Positions 26,372 through 33,014 of a stretch of 33,014 nucleotides of DNA are shown here, piece by piece. The DNA is from an uncultured bacterium. Lineage in GTDB: Bacteria > Cyanobacteriota > Vampirovibrionia > Gastranaerophilales > Gastranaerophilaceae. The stretch is from contig CABQIM010000008.1 in assembly GCA_902464375.1 (NCBI GenBank), forward strand, positions 1 through 33,014. The letters run 5' to 3'. Made by a program: the position numbers and the translations under genes. Positions within the stretch are counted from its first letter, which is position 1. Every line of letters starts with the position of its first letter. The notes below the pieces were generated by a model. That model was given only the letters and a program-made list of their open reading frames with translations. It did no database searches and was not told where the DNA came from.

Positions 26372-26704
26372 GTGCAATTTGAACAAAGAAACTCTCAAAC
26401 AAGTGATTATGAAATTAAAAAAGCTACTGACACAGTTGCCGGATATAATGAGCTTTTGTTTCAGAAATCTGTAAAAGAGCAAAATAAAGATAAGGTAGAA
26501 AAATTCAAACAGAGGTTGGAAGGTTTTAAAAACGTTTCGACATTGGATGCGGCTAAGACATTGGCAGTAAAAGTTATGCCGGTGAAAGCCGGACGTACCG
26601 TATTCAGAATAGGGGATGCAAAATGCACAGTAATAAATACTGATAAGATGTTGAAAATAACATTAAAAACCCAAGATGAATATATCAATTATAAATTTGT
26701 ATAA
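26372..26704 (+). CDS. Small protein of unknown function, first gene of sigma-28 unit
   Basis: I do not recognise this protein. With the GTG at 26372 (GAAAGGA about 11 nt upstream) it has 110 aa; a TTG at 26321 would give 127 aa but has no ribosome site. The first half is charged and probably helical (EIKKATDTVAGYNELL, KEQNKDKVEKFKQRLEGF); the second half looks like beta strands (KAGRTVFRIGDAKCTVINTD). There is no signal peptide or membrane segment and one cysteine. It ends 31 nt before the 1079-aa gene, so the two are probably co-transcribed. A small helical protein encoded just before a large signal-less one would fit an export chaperone or partner, but that is inference from arrangement only. 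Confidence 0.6.
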   Translation: MQFEQRNSQTSDYEIKKATDTVAGYNELLFQKSVKEQNKDKVEKFKQRLEGFKNVSTLDAAKTLAVKVMPVKAGRTVFRIGDAKCTVINTDKMLKITLKTQDEYINYKFV

Positions 26705-26735
26705 AAAGCGTTTTAATAAAATATAGGAGTTAAAC

Positions 26736-29700
26736 ATGATTCACAACAACAGATTATTTGATCAACCTCAATTCTTGCAGAAAGAGGATTTCACACAACC
26801 GAGAGTGCATTTGGAAGATGAGAATGGCGGCATTTCAATTCAGTTTGTAAATGACGCACCCAAAGAGCTGACAAATGAGGAAAAAGAAGCAAAAATCGAA
26901 AATATTATTAAACAATTCGTATCCGGTAATATGACCAGATTTGAAGCTGAACAAGAATTGGATGAGTTGGGAATTAACTGTGCTTCTAGTGATAATACTA
27001 ATGATAGAGTTTTGAATTTTGAATTCAATAATAAAAAATATCAAATCACTTGCAGTCGTGTTGCTGCTAATGACGGCAAAGGCGGCAATGTTGTTGAGAC
27101 AATAACTCCGGAAGAAGTAGATGCGATTGTTCAAAAATATGGTGATGATGCTAAAAAGTATTTTAAAGCCGTTGCAACTGTAGATGGCAAACCAACTGCC
27201 TATGCTCTAGATTTTACAAATTGGCCTGAAGGTGTTAATAAGACTCTTGCTGCTTTGCAAACAGAATTGGCTAAACCAAAAGAAAGTGCAGAAGAAAAAG
27301 CGGTTAGAGAGTTTATTGAAAATTATACAAATTCTGAAACTGATATAAGTGGGGATAATTTTGAAAATTTGAAAAACCTTTTGAGTGCCGCTGGTATCGG
27401 TTATAAAGAAGAACAACATACAGTTTTTGGTAAAGTTCTGAGAGGTCTAGAGTTTGAATTTGGTGGTGTAACTCATACTTTCTATACTAATGAAGCAGCT
27501 GCTAACACCCCAGCTGATGATTTTACAAGTACATCTCCATCTAAGTTTAAAGAATCGCAACTAGCTGGTTTAGATGACAATGCAATTATGCGTTACTTTA
27601 CAAGACGAGAAGATGGCACTTATATAATGAATGAAGCAAATATTACAGCTGATTTCCCAGAAGCAAAATATGGCAAAATTGATACTCCGGAAAAATTGAA
27701 GAATGCTATTGCAGATGCTGCAAAAGCTGATACAACCGGTTCTGCTGCTGGCGCAGGAGGTGCAGGCGCTACCGGAGGAACAAATGGTGCGGGCAGTACT
27801 AACGATTCTGGTTCCGTTGCACCAAAAGATGAAGTAACTGGTGGGGGTAATAATGATACAACTCCGGCAGTAAATAACTCTGCAACTGGTACTTTCAAAT
27901 CTTATACAGAAACTCGAAATTATATCTTCAGCAATGAAGCACGTGATGCAGTAAAAGCTGCAGGTATAACAGACTTCTCTAAAGGCTTCGCGTATGAAAA
28001 TATTGCCGATACAGTAGCAAAAGCTCATGAAAAAGATTTCGCTAGTATTACTAAAGAACAATTGATTGAAGAGTTTAAAACAGAGTATAACAAACGAATC
28101 GGTGGTAACAATGGAACTGGTGAAGTAAGCGGAACCGGCACTGGTAATGCAGGCAGTGCTGACGAAACTCGTGGCAATGGTGAAACAACTCCTGCTGATA
28201 AGAACCCTGTAGATAAAGCGGAAACTCTTAAGACTGCATATAAGAATGTAAACAAGACTATTAGTAGTGTTGCTAATTGGTTGGGTACTCAACTTGCTAA
28301 AGTATCAGACAAAATTAGTGGCAAATTCGATTATGATAGCAGCGGAAATATTGACCTAAAAGATTCTAATACAAAAACAATCTTTAATAATATCGTAGAC
28401 AAATTAGTTTCAGAAATCGGAAATGCCGATAGAGAAGAGTTCTTAGAAACAATAGGTGGCAAAGATGGTTTGAAGAAGCTTGTACAATCTGCTTGGATTA
28501 TGGCTTATAGCAGTTATGCAGCTGATAAAACTGATATTAAAACAGAAGATTTTGTAAACAAAGTAATGGAAAACTTACAAAAGATTATGCAAAATCTACA
28601 ACAAAATCCTGATAATTTGGAATACTTAACTGATGATTGCTACAAAGATTCAGATTTAGCTAATACTTCTACAACAAAATTAAACACTAAAGAATTCATG
28701 AAGTATGATAATGACGGCTTGTATCATTTGGATGACGATACTTCTGATAAGAATTTCCAAGAAGCAATGAATACAATGTTAGAAAAATTGTATAACAAGT
28801 ATCCTAATATTAGCAAAGCAAAAATTAGAGAATTGTTTGTAAAAGCACAAGGCGAAGCTTTAACGTCTGCAAAGAATGGAACTGATATTCCTGCTGGATG
28901 TAATATTAATAGAACAACAGCCTATAAAAATGTTGTTTTAAAAGCTGAAATGAGCGTCAAGGACATAGTTCAACTTGTTGCATATAAATTTGACAAGTTA
29001 TTTAAGGCAGAATGTTTGAACTCTACATTACCAGCCAGAGAAGTGGAAGCAAAACCAACTGCGGCTAAGTCAAACCAAACTACAGAACAAAATAGTGCAA
29101 TTTCCGAAGGTGCTAATGGTATTGCATCAGCTGTAAAATATGTAAAGGATACAGTTGTTAATGCTTGCAAAGGTGCAATAACCAAAAAGGATAAAAATAA
29201 TATTCATACAGAATTCGGTATGGATAGCAATGGTAATATTGTATTCCAAGAAGATGATACAAAAGCTGTTTTTGATACAATTTTCTCAAGTCTTAAATCT
29301 TCAATTGGAGCATTTGCAAATGATGCGTTGACTAAACTTGGCGGCGAAAGCGCTCTTAAAAAATTGGTGCAAGCAGCTTGGATTGCTGCGTACAACGACT
29401 TTGATTCATCACAATCTAACAATGTGACAAACTTTGTAAACAAAGTGATGAGCAACTTAGAAACTATGATTAATAAATTAAAAACAAATCCTGAATTGTT
29501 TGAAGTTTATACAAAACGTTCATCTTATGCGGATACCAGTGTACTTAAAGATGTTAAACACTATAATACCAACACAACTTATGGTAATGATGAAACAATT
29601 AATTATGGTGGAAATATAACAACATTTACCGATGGAACTGTTCACCTAAGTGTTACTACTGATGATAATGATTACCAAACAACTATGTCAGGATTATTAA

Positions 29701-29975
29701 AAAACTTGATTACTAAATACTCAAGCGTTAACTCTGATACTGTAACAAAAGTATTTAGAGATGCTCAAAAGAAAGCGCTGGAAGCTTTACAGGGTAACAA
29801 ATTCGATTGTCCTTACGGAACCGGTAATAATAGTGGTCGAGTAGAAGATTGGCGCAAAGACTGGGGCGGTCGTGACAACCGTAAAAAAGACAAATCAAAT
29901 ATTCACATGGATCAGTTAGTCCAAATGACATTGTATTATTTTGACAAATTGATATTAAAAGAAATGATGAAATAG
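26736..29975 (+). CDS. Large modular protein of unknown function, likely co-regulated with the flagellum
   Basis: I do not recognise this 1079-aa protein. It has no signal peptide and no membrane helix, is rich in Asn, Asp, Lys and Thr, and is poor in Cys. The N-terminal part has two related blocks (46-111 and 185-257: EEK, then a helix, ELGI or AAGI, and a strand with LNFEFNNK or LEFEFGGV). A Gly/Ala/Thr/Asn-rich linker spans about 333-375, a shorter helical block 390-457, and a second linker 456-492. The C-terminal half is a duplication: 501-760 and 796-1079 share GKFDYDSSGNID / EFGMDSNGNIV, GLKKLVQSAWIMAY / ALKKLVQAAWIAAY and DFVNKVMENL / NFVNKVMSNL. The first copy's DYDSSGNIDLKD looks like an EF-hand/dockerin-type calcium loop. 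TAGGAG precedes the ATG. A sigma-28 promoter upstream suggests a late flagellar or motility-linked role, possibly a substrate of flagellar export. Confidence 0.8.
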   Translation: MIHNNRLFDQPQFLQKEDFTQPRVHLEDENGGISIQFVNDAPKELTNEEKEAKIENIIKQFVSGNMTRFEAEQELDELGINCASSDNTNDRVLNFEFNNKKYQITCSRVAANDGKGGNVVETITPEEVDAIVQKYGDDAKKYFKAVATVDGKPTAYALDFTNWPEGVNKTLAALQTELAKPKESAEEKAVREFIENYTNSETDISGDNFENLKNLLSAAGIGYKEEQHTVFGKVLRGLEFEFGGVTHTFYTNEAAANTPADDFTSTSPSKFKESQLAGLDDNAIMRYFTRREDGTYIMNEANITADFPEAKYGKIDTPEKLKNAIADAAKADTTGSAAGAGGAGATGGTNGAGSTNDSGSVAPKDEVTGGGNNDTTPAVNNSATGTFKSYTETRNYIFSNEARDAVKAAGITDFSKGFAYENIADTVAKAHEKDFASITKEQLIEEFKTEYNKRIGGNNGTGEVSGTGTGNAGSADETRGNGETTPADKNPVDKAETLKTAYKNVNKTISSVANWLGTQLAKVSDKISGKFDYDSSGNIDLKDSNTKTIFNNIVDKLVSEIGNADREEFLETIGGKDGLKKLVQSAWIMAYSSYAADKTDIKTEDFVNKVMENLQKIMQNLQQNPDNLEYLTDDCYKDSDLANTSTTKLNTKEFMKYDNDGLYHLDDDTSDKNFQEAMNTMLEKLYNKYPNISKAKIRELFVKAQGEALTSAKNGTDIPAGCNINRTTAYKNVVLKAEMSVKDIVQLVAYKFDKLFKAECLNSTLPAREVEAKPTAAKSNQTTEQNSAISEGANGIASAVKYVKDTVVNACKGAITKKDKNNIHTEFGMDSNGNIVFQEDDTKAVFDTIFSSLKSSIGAFANDALTKLGGESALKKLVQAAWIAAYNDFDSSQSNNVTNFVNKVMSNLETMINKLKTNPELFEVYTKRSSYADTSVLKDVKHYNTNTTYGNDETINYGGNITTFTDGTVHLSVTTDDNDYQTTMSGLLKNLITKYSSVNSDTVTKVFRDAQKKALEALQGNKFDCPYGTGNNSGRVEDWRKDWGGRDNRKKDKSNIHMDQLVQMTLYYFDKLILKEMMK

Positions 29976-29980
29976 TGATA

Positions 29981-30012
29981 AAAAAAGAACGAGCAACTGC
30001 TCGTTCTTTTTT
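29981..30012. terminator. Bidirectional terminator between the 1079-aa gene and purA
   Basis: A-run, AAAGAACGAGC-AACT-GCTCGTTCTTT, T-run; works for both convergent genes. Confidence 0.88.
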
Positions 30013-30078
30013 ATACTTTATAAATAAATATTGCATCGCCTGCACATTTGTTCAAGTTATAATGGGAAACAGTCAAAA

Positions 30079-31356
30079 TTACTTCCTAAAAATAGTCTGT
30101 TCCCGATCCGGTCCAACGCTAATAATACCAATTGGTGCACCAATTAAATCTTCTATATGTTCAATGTACTTTTTAGCATTTTCCGGTAAATCTTCATACT
30201 TTCTGATGTTGCTTATAGAAGTTTTCCAACCTGCCATTGCTTCATAAATAGGTTCAAGATACTTGTGTATAAACACATCTGTCGGATAAGTTGTATAGAC
30301 TTTATCATTACGACAATCTTTGTATGCGGTACAAATCTTGATTTCATCAAATGTATCAAATACGTCAATCTTAGTTAAAGCAACATTTGTAATGCCGCCA
30401 ACTAAAACAGCATATTTCATAATTACTGAATCAAACCAACCGCATCTTCTTGGGCGCCCTGTAGTTACGCCAAATTCGTGTCCGATATCTTGAATTTTCT
30501 TGCCTGTTTCATCACTCAATTCTGTAACAAAAGGACCTTCGCCGACTCTTGTTACATAAGCTTTTGAAACACCAACAACTTCTTGTATCATACATGGACC
30601 ATAACCGCTACCGGTAGAAGCTCCACCGCCGATTGGGTTTGAGCTTGTTACGAATGGGTATGTGCCATAATCAATATCAAGCATAACACCTTGAGCACCT
30701 TCAAATAAAACCTTTTTGTCTTTATAGCGGTTCAACAAATCCTGCCATTCAAAACACACGTAAGGTTTAAATAGCTCTGCATATTTTTCGCATAACGATA
30801 TTATGCAATCTTTTGTGTATTCTTCTAGTCCGTAAACATTTTTAAGAGTTTTGTTCTTTATTGGCAAAATCATGTCAAGCTTTTCATTTAGAGCTTCATA
30901 AGAATACAAGTCTTGAATCTTTAGCCCAATTCTTGCCATTTTATCTGTGTATGTTGGTCCTATGCCTTTCTTTGTGGTACCTATTTTACCTTTTCCGGAA
31001 TGCGCCTCACTATAACCATCAACTTCTATATGATATGGCATGGTTATTGATGCCAAAGGAGATATTTTAAGGTTCTTGAAGTTTACACCTTCCGCTTTAA
31101 GCTCGTTCAATTCTTTTTCGAAAGATTCCGGATGAATAACAGTACCTGCGCCAATAAAACAAACTGTTTTGTCATAAAGAATTCCGGAGGGAATTAAATG
31201 AAATTTATAGGTTTTTCCACCGGTTACAACCGTGTGACCAGCATTGCAACCGCCTTGGTATCTTATTATTAAATCTGCTTTTTCTGCAAGTAAATCTGTT
31301 ATTTTAGCCTTACCTTCATCGCCCCATTGAGCTCCGATAACAACTGTATTTTTCAT
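30079..31356 (-). CDS. purA: Adenylosuccinate synthetase PurA
   Basis: It makes adenylosuccinate from IMP, aspartate and GTP in AMP synthesis. The 425-aa protein is the standard length with GAQWGDEGKAK (8-18, catalytic Asp13), QGGCNAGHTVV (34-44, His41), GIGPTYTDK, FEGAQGVMLDIDYGTYPFVTSSN and TTGRPRRCGWFD. The phosphate loop reads GDEGKAK where GDEGKGK is most common. AGGGAG lies before the ATG. A terminator upstream (31371-31402) separates it from the sudB-like transcript. Confidence 0.94.
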   Translation of the reverse strand: MKNTVVIGAQWGDEGKAKITDLLAEKADLIIRYQGGCNAGHTVVTGGKTYKFHLIPSGILYDKTVCFIGAGTVIHPESFEKELNELKAEGVNFKNLKISPLASITMPYHIEVDGYSEAHSGKGKIGTTKKGIGPTYTDKMARIGLKIQDLYSYEALNEKLDMILPIKNKTLKNVYGLEEYTKDCIISLCEKYAELFKPYVCFEWQDLLNRYKDKKVLFEGAQGVMLDIDYGTYPFVTSSNPIGGGASTGSGYGPCMIQEVVGVSKAYVTRVGEGPFVTELSDETGKKIQDIGHEFGVTTGRPRRCGWFDSVIMKYAVLVGGITNVALTKIDVFDTFDEIKICTAYKDCRNDKVYTTYPTDVFIHKYLEPIYEAMAGWKTSISNIRKYEDLPENAKKYIEHIEDLIGAPIGIISVGPDREQTIFRK

Positions 31357-31370
31357 TATTTAATCTCCCT

Positions 31371-31402
31371 TAAAAATATAAAAAGCCGGTATAAACCGGC
31401 TT
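31371..31402 (-). terminator. Terminator downstream of the small Cys protein gene
   Basis: AAGCCGGT-ATAA-ACCGGCTT; on the minus strand followed by TTTTATATTTTTA. Confidence 0.75.
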
Positions 31403-31416
31403 GAAAAGTTTTCTAG

Positions 31417-31626
31417 CTACGCATTCGGATTTTGCTGCGCTTGCCTTGCTTTTGCCTGTTTTGCTTGAACATCCAACATTGAGTTGTGCGCCATCATATA
31501 AACAGAGCAAATTTTATAATTCTTTAAATACCAAGCGCAATTTTCTTGCATACAAACAATTTCCACTTGTGAGCCAACACTCATAAGAGGGCACAAAGGT
31601 ATTGATTTTTCTTGATCGCGAGCCAT
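31417..31626 (-). CDS. Small cysteine protein with CPLM / CAWY motif
   Basis: A 69-aa protein with four cysteines: C12 (LCPLMSVG), C25 and C30 (CMQENCAWY), and C40. Short bacterial proteins with the pattern 'CPLM... C....CAWY... C' are common in gut anaerobes and are probably metal-binding; no function is established that I know of. The last 19 residues are Ala/Gln-rich and look unstructured. It follows the sudB-like gene by 34 nt, with AGGAGA before the ATG, and a terminator comes after it, so the two form a short operon. Confidence 0.75.
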   Translation of the reverse strand: MARDQEKSIPLCPLMSVGSQVEIVCMQENCAWYLKNYKICSVYMMAHNSMLDVQAKQAKARQAQQNPNA

Positions 31627-31660
31627 TAATTATCTCCTATGTTAATTATTTACTTATTAG

Positions 31661-32497
31661 TTATTTTGCCATTTTTAGAAGATTGCAATTCTCGCAACGC
31701 TTCTTTTCTTGGTCTTTGTAGATTTTTGTTCTGTTGATAACTTCATCAAAATCTATCTCATGCGCATTGAAATCAGGTCCGTCAACACAAGCAAATTTAG
31801 TCTTGCCACCAACAGTAACTCTGCAAGCTCCACACATGCCGGTACCATCTACCATAATAGGGTTCATGCTAGCTTCTGTATATATTCCTTTATCCTTGGT
31901 AAGATTTGCAACTGCGCGCATCATAGGCATAGGACCAACTGCAATAGCATAATTAATTTCCTCAGATGCTATTAAACGTTCTAATACCTGAGTAACAAAA
32001 CCTTTTTCACCAAGAGAACCATCATCTGTTGTTATAAATAATTCAGAACAAGCATCTTTCATTTTGTCTTGCCAGAAGATTAAATCTTTAGTTCTTGCCC
32101 CCATAATCATGTATACTTTGTTACCAGCTTCCTTGAATGCTTTTGCGATAAGGTAGCAAGGAGCTGCGCCATAACCACCGGCTAAACAAACTACAGTTCC
32201 ATATTTTTCAATATGTGTAGGTTGACCTAAAGGTCCTACAATATCAACAAGTTCATCGCCAACATTTAGTTCGGCAAGCTTTTTTGTTGTGTATCCAACT
32301 GCCATGAACACAATTGTTAAAGCACCTGTTTCTTTGTTTACATCTGCAATTGTAAGCGGAACTCGTTCTCCGTTTTCTTCTGCTCTAAAAATTATAAACT
32401 GTCCAGCTTTTGCATTCATTACTACGTAAGGCGCATCAATAGTGATTTCATATTGATTTGGACACAATTCTTTTTTTGATAATATTTTATAGCCCAT
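31661..32497 (-). CDS. NAD(P)H/ferredoxin oxidoreductase FAD subunit (SudB/NfnA/PyrK-like)
   Basis: The 278-aa protein is a ferredoxin-reductase-type flavoprotein: FAD domain with RVPLTIADV (45-53), NAD(P) domain with CLAGGYGAAPCYLIAKAF (104-121), and a 2Fe-2S site with D217, C222, C225 and C237 (DGTGMCGACR ... CVDGPDF). The tail CVDGPDFNAHEIDFDEV is typical of SudB/NfnA, the small subunit of NADH-dependent ferredoxin:NADP oxidoreductase / sulfide dehydrogenase; PyrK is the alternative. An extra pair C268-x2-C271 ends the protein. Its usual partner (NfnB/GltA-like, or PyrD for PyrK) is not next to it; the small Cys protein follows instead. A good promoter lies upstream. Confidence 0.88.
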   Translation of the reverse strand: MGYKILSKKELCPNQYEITIDAPYVVMNAKAGQFIIFRAEENGERVPLTIADVNKETGALTIVFMAVGYTTKKLAELNVGDELVDIVGPLGQPTHIEKYGTVVCLAGGYGAAPCYLIAKAFKEAGNKVYMIMGARTKDLIFWQDKMKDACSELFITTDDGSLGEKGFVTQVLERLIASEEINYAIAVGPMPMMRAVANLTKDKGIYTEASMNPIMVDGTGMCGACRVTVGGKTKFACVDGPDFNAHEIDFDEVINRTKIYKDQEKKRCENCNLLKMAK

Positions 32498-32521
32498 CTT
32501 TCTAAGCCCTCTTATATGAGT

Positions 32522-32550
32522 ATAATACCATAAATATCTTGTACACTCAA
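32522..32550 (-). promoter_or_regulatory. Promoter of the sudB-like gene
   Basis: On the minus strand TTGAGT (32545-32550), 17-nt spacer, TATTAT (32522-32527), giving a leader of about 18 nt that contains GAGGG. Confidence 0.75.
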
Positions 32551-32578
32551 TAGTAAAAATTTAAGAGGAGGGGGGGAT

Positions 32579-32891
32579 AAATGTACATTAGGCTAGTCGT
32601 CTCACTTTGAGGCGGAGCTGGTAGTCTTTATATAATTTGGTAATCCCCACCAAGTAGCCGACAGTTGTGTCTACGTGCGGTGGTAAATGTACATTAATCT
32701 AGTCGTTTCACTTTGAGGCGGAGCCCGTAGTCTTTATATAATTTGGTAATCCCCACCAAGTAGCCGACAGTTGTATCTACGTGCGGTGGTAAATGTACAT
32801 TAATCTAGTCGTTCCACTTCGAGGCGGAGCCTGTAGTCTTTATACAATTTTGTAATCACCACTTAGTAGCCGACAGTTGTGTCTACGTGCG
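32579..32891 (+). repeat. Three tandem copies of a 106-bp repeat
   Basis: Copies begin at 32579, 32685 and 32791, each with AAATGTACATTA, then CTAGTCG, CACTTYGAGGCGGAGC, GTAGTCTTTATAYAATTT and TAGCCGACAGTTGTRTCTAC. The first two are nearly identical and the third is more diverged. No reading frame is kept. In copies 1 and 2 CCACC ... GTAG ... CTAC ... GGTGG can form a bulged hairpin; copy 3 ends in the hairpin TGTGTCTAC-GTGC-GTAGCACA (32878-32899). A fragment of the family lies at 11512-11543. Confidence 0.85.
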
Positions 32892-32900
32892 TAGCACACA

Positions 32901-32930
32901 AAAAAAATCCTTTCTTGAATTAAGAAAGGT
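32901..32930 (-). terminator. Terminator of a minus-strand gene lying beyond the window
   Basis: CCTTTCTT-GAATT-AAGAAAGG; read on the minus strand it is followed by a run of T (A-run at 32899-32907 on plus). No gene is seen between here and the window end at 33014, which is T/G-rich. Confidence 0.7.
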
Positions 32931-33014
32931 TTTGGAATCTTTTTTGTAATTCCTCATGTGTAGAAGGTTAGTGTGTAGGTTGTATGAAAGGTTTGTGTTA
33001 TGTGTTTTCTCTTT

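Noticed and set aside
26157..26402. 81-codon minus-strand frame over the sigma-28 leader region
   Set aside because: It spans one palindromic repeat and overlaps the start of the 110-aa gene; no start signals and no recognisable protein.
27570..28292. 240-codon frame on the minus strand inside the 1079-aa gene
   Set aside because: It is fully covered by the better-supported plus-strand gene, has a Ser/Cys/Ile/Phe-biased composition typical of an antisense shadow, and has no ribosome site.
32579..32891. CRISPR array
   Set aside because: The 106-bp units are head-to-tail repeats with no unique spacers, and no cas genes are present.

Overview
This is an AT-rich bacterial chromosomal window holding about 23 protein genes and one tRNA. 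The gene set points to a flagellated, fermentative, anaerobic, cell-walled bacterium with a monoderm- or cyanobacterial-like dcw cluster. It has a flagellin, a FliD cap protein, a sigma-28 factor, rubrerythrin, an Nfn/PyrK-type flavoprotein subunit, several radical-SAM enzymes, and murC-murB-ddl-ftsQ in a row. My best guess is a gut member of the non-photosynthetic cyanobacterial relatives (Melainabacteria/Vampirovibrionia, order Gastranaerophilales). That is inference from gene content and sequence style, not proof.

Layout. Positions 1-351 are a repeat-rich flank. 352-6123 (-) encodes a giant FliD of 1923 aa, several times the usual length, with about 13 divergent tandem modules between normal FliD ends. 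6124-7388 is non-coding and packed with hairpins and interspersed repeats. 7389-10201 (+) is an MFS sugar-type transporter followed by a B12-binding radical-SAM protein. 10203-11474 (-) is MtaB. 11661-12686 (-) is flagellin with a clear sigma-28 promoter, divergent from rubrerythrin (+). A minus-strand group follows: TSCPD protein, NAD-type isocitrate dehydrogenase and Fic protein. Next come a divergent unknown 240-aa gene and the sigma-28 gene (+). 17409-24157 (-) runs miaB, murC, murB, ddl, ftsQ, hemW, the last four overlapping. Upstream are a polyprenyl-phosphate sugar transferase and tRNA-Glu(UUC), both minus. 26372-29975 (+) is a two-gene unit coding for a 110-aa and a 1079-aa protein of unknown function. 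30079-32497 (-) holds sudB/nfnA-like, a small Cys protein and purA. The window ends in three 106-bp tandem repeats.

How it fits together. The window contains the sigma-28 gene and two matching sigma-28 promoters (TAAA-N15-GCCGTAAT, identical in both boxes). One drives flagellin. The other lies upstream of the 110-aa/1079-aa unit, so these unknown proteins are probably co-expressed with the flagellar filament. Together with the oversized FliD this suggests an unusual filament tip or flagellum-associated secreted surface apparatus, which is the main lead here. The rest is core metabolism and wall synthesis, interrupted by a mosaic of short palindromic repeats.
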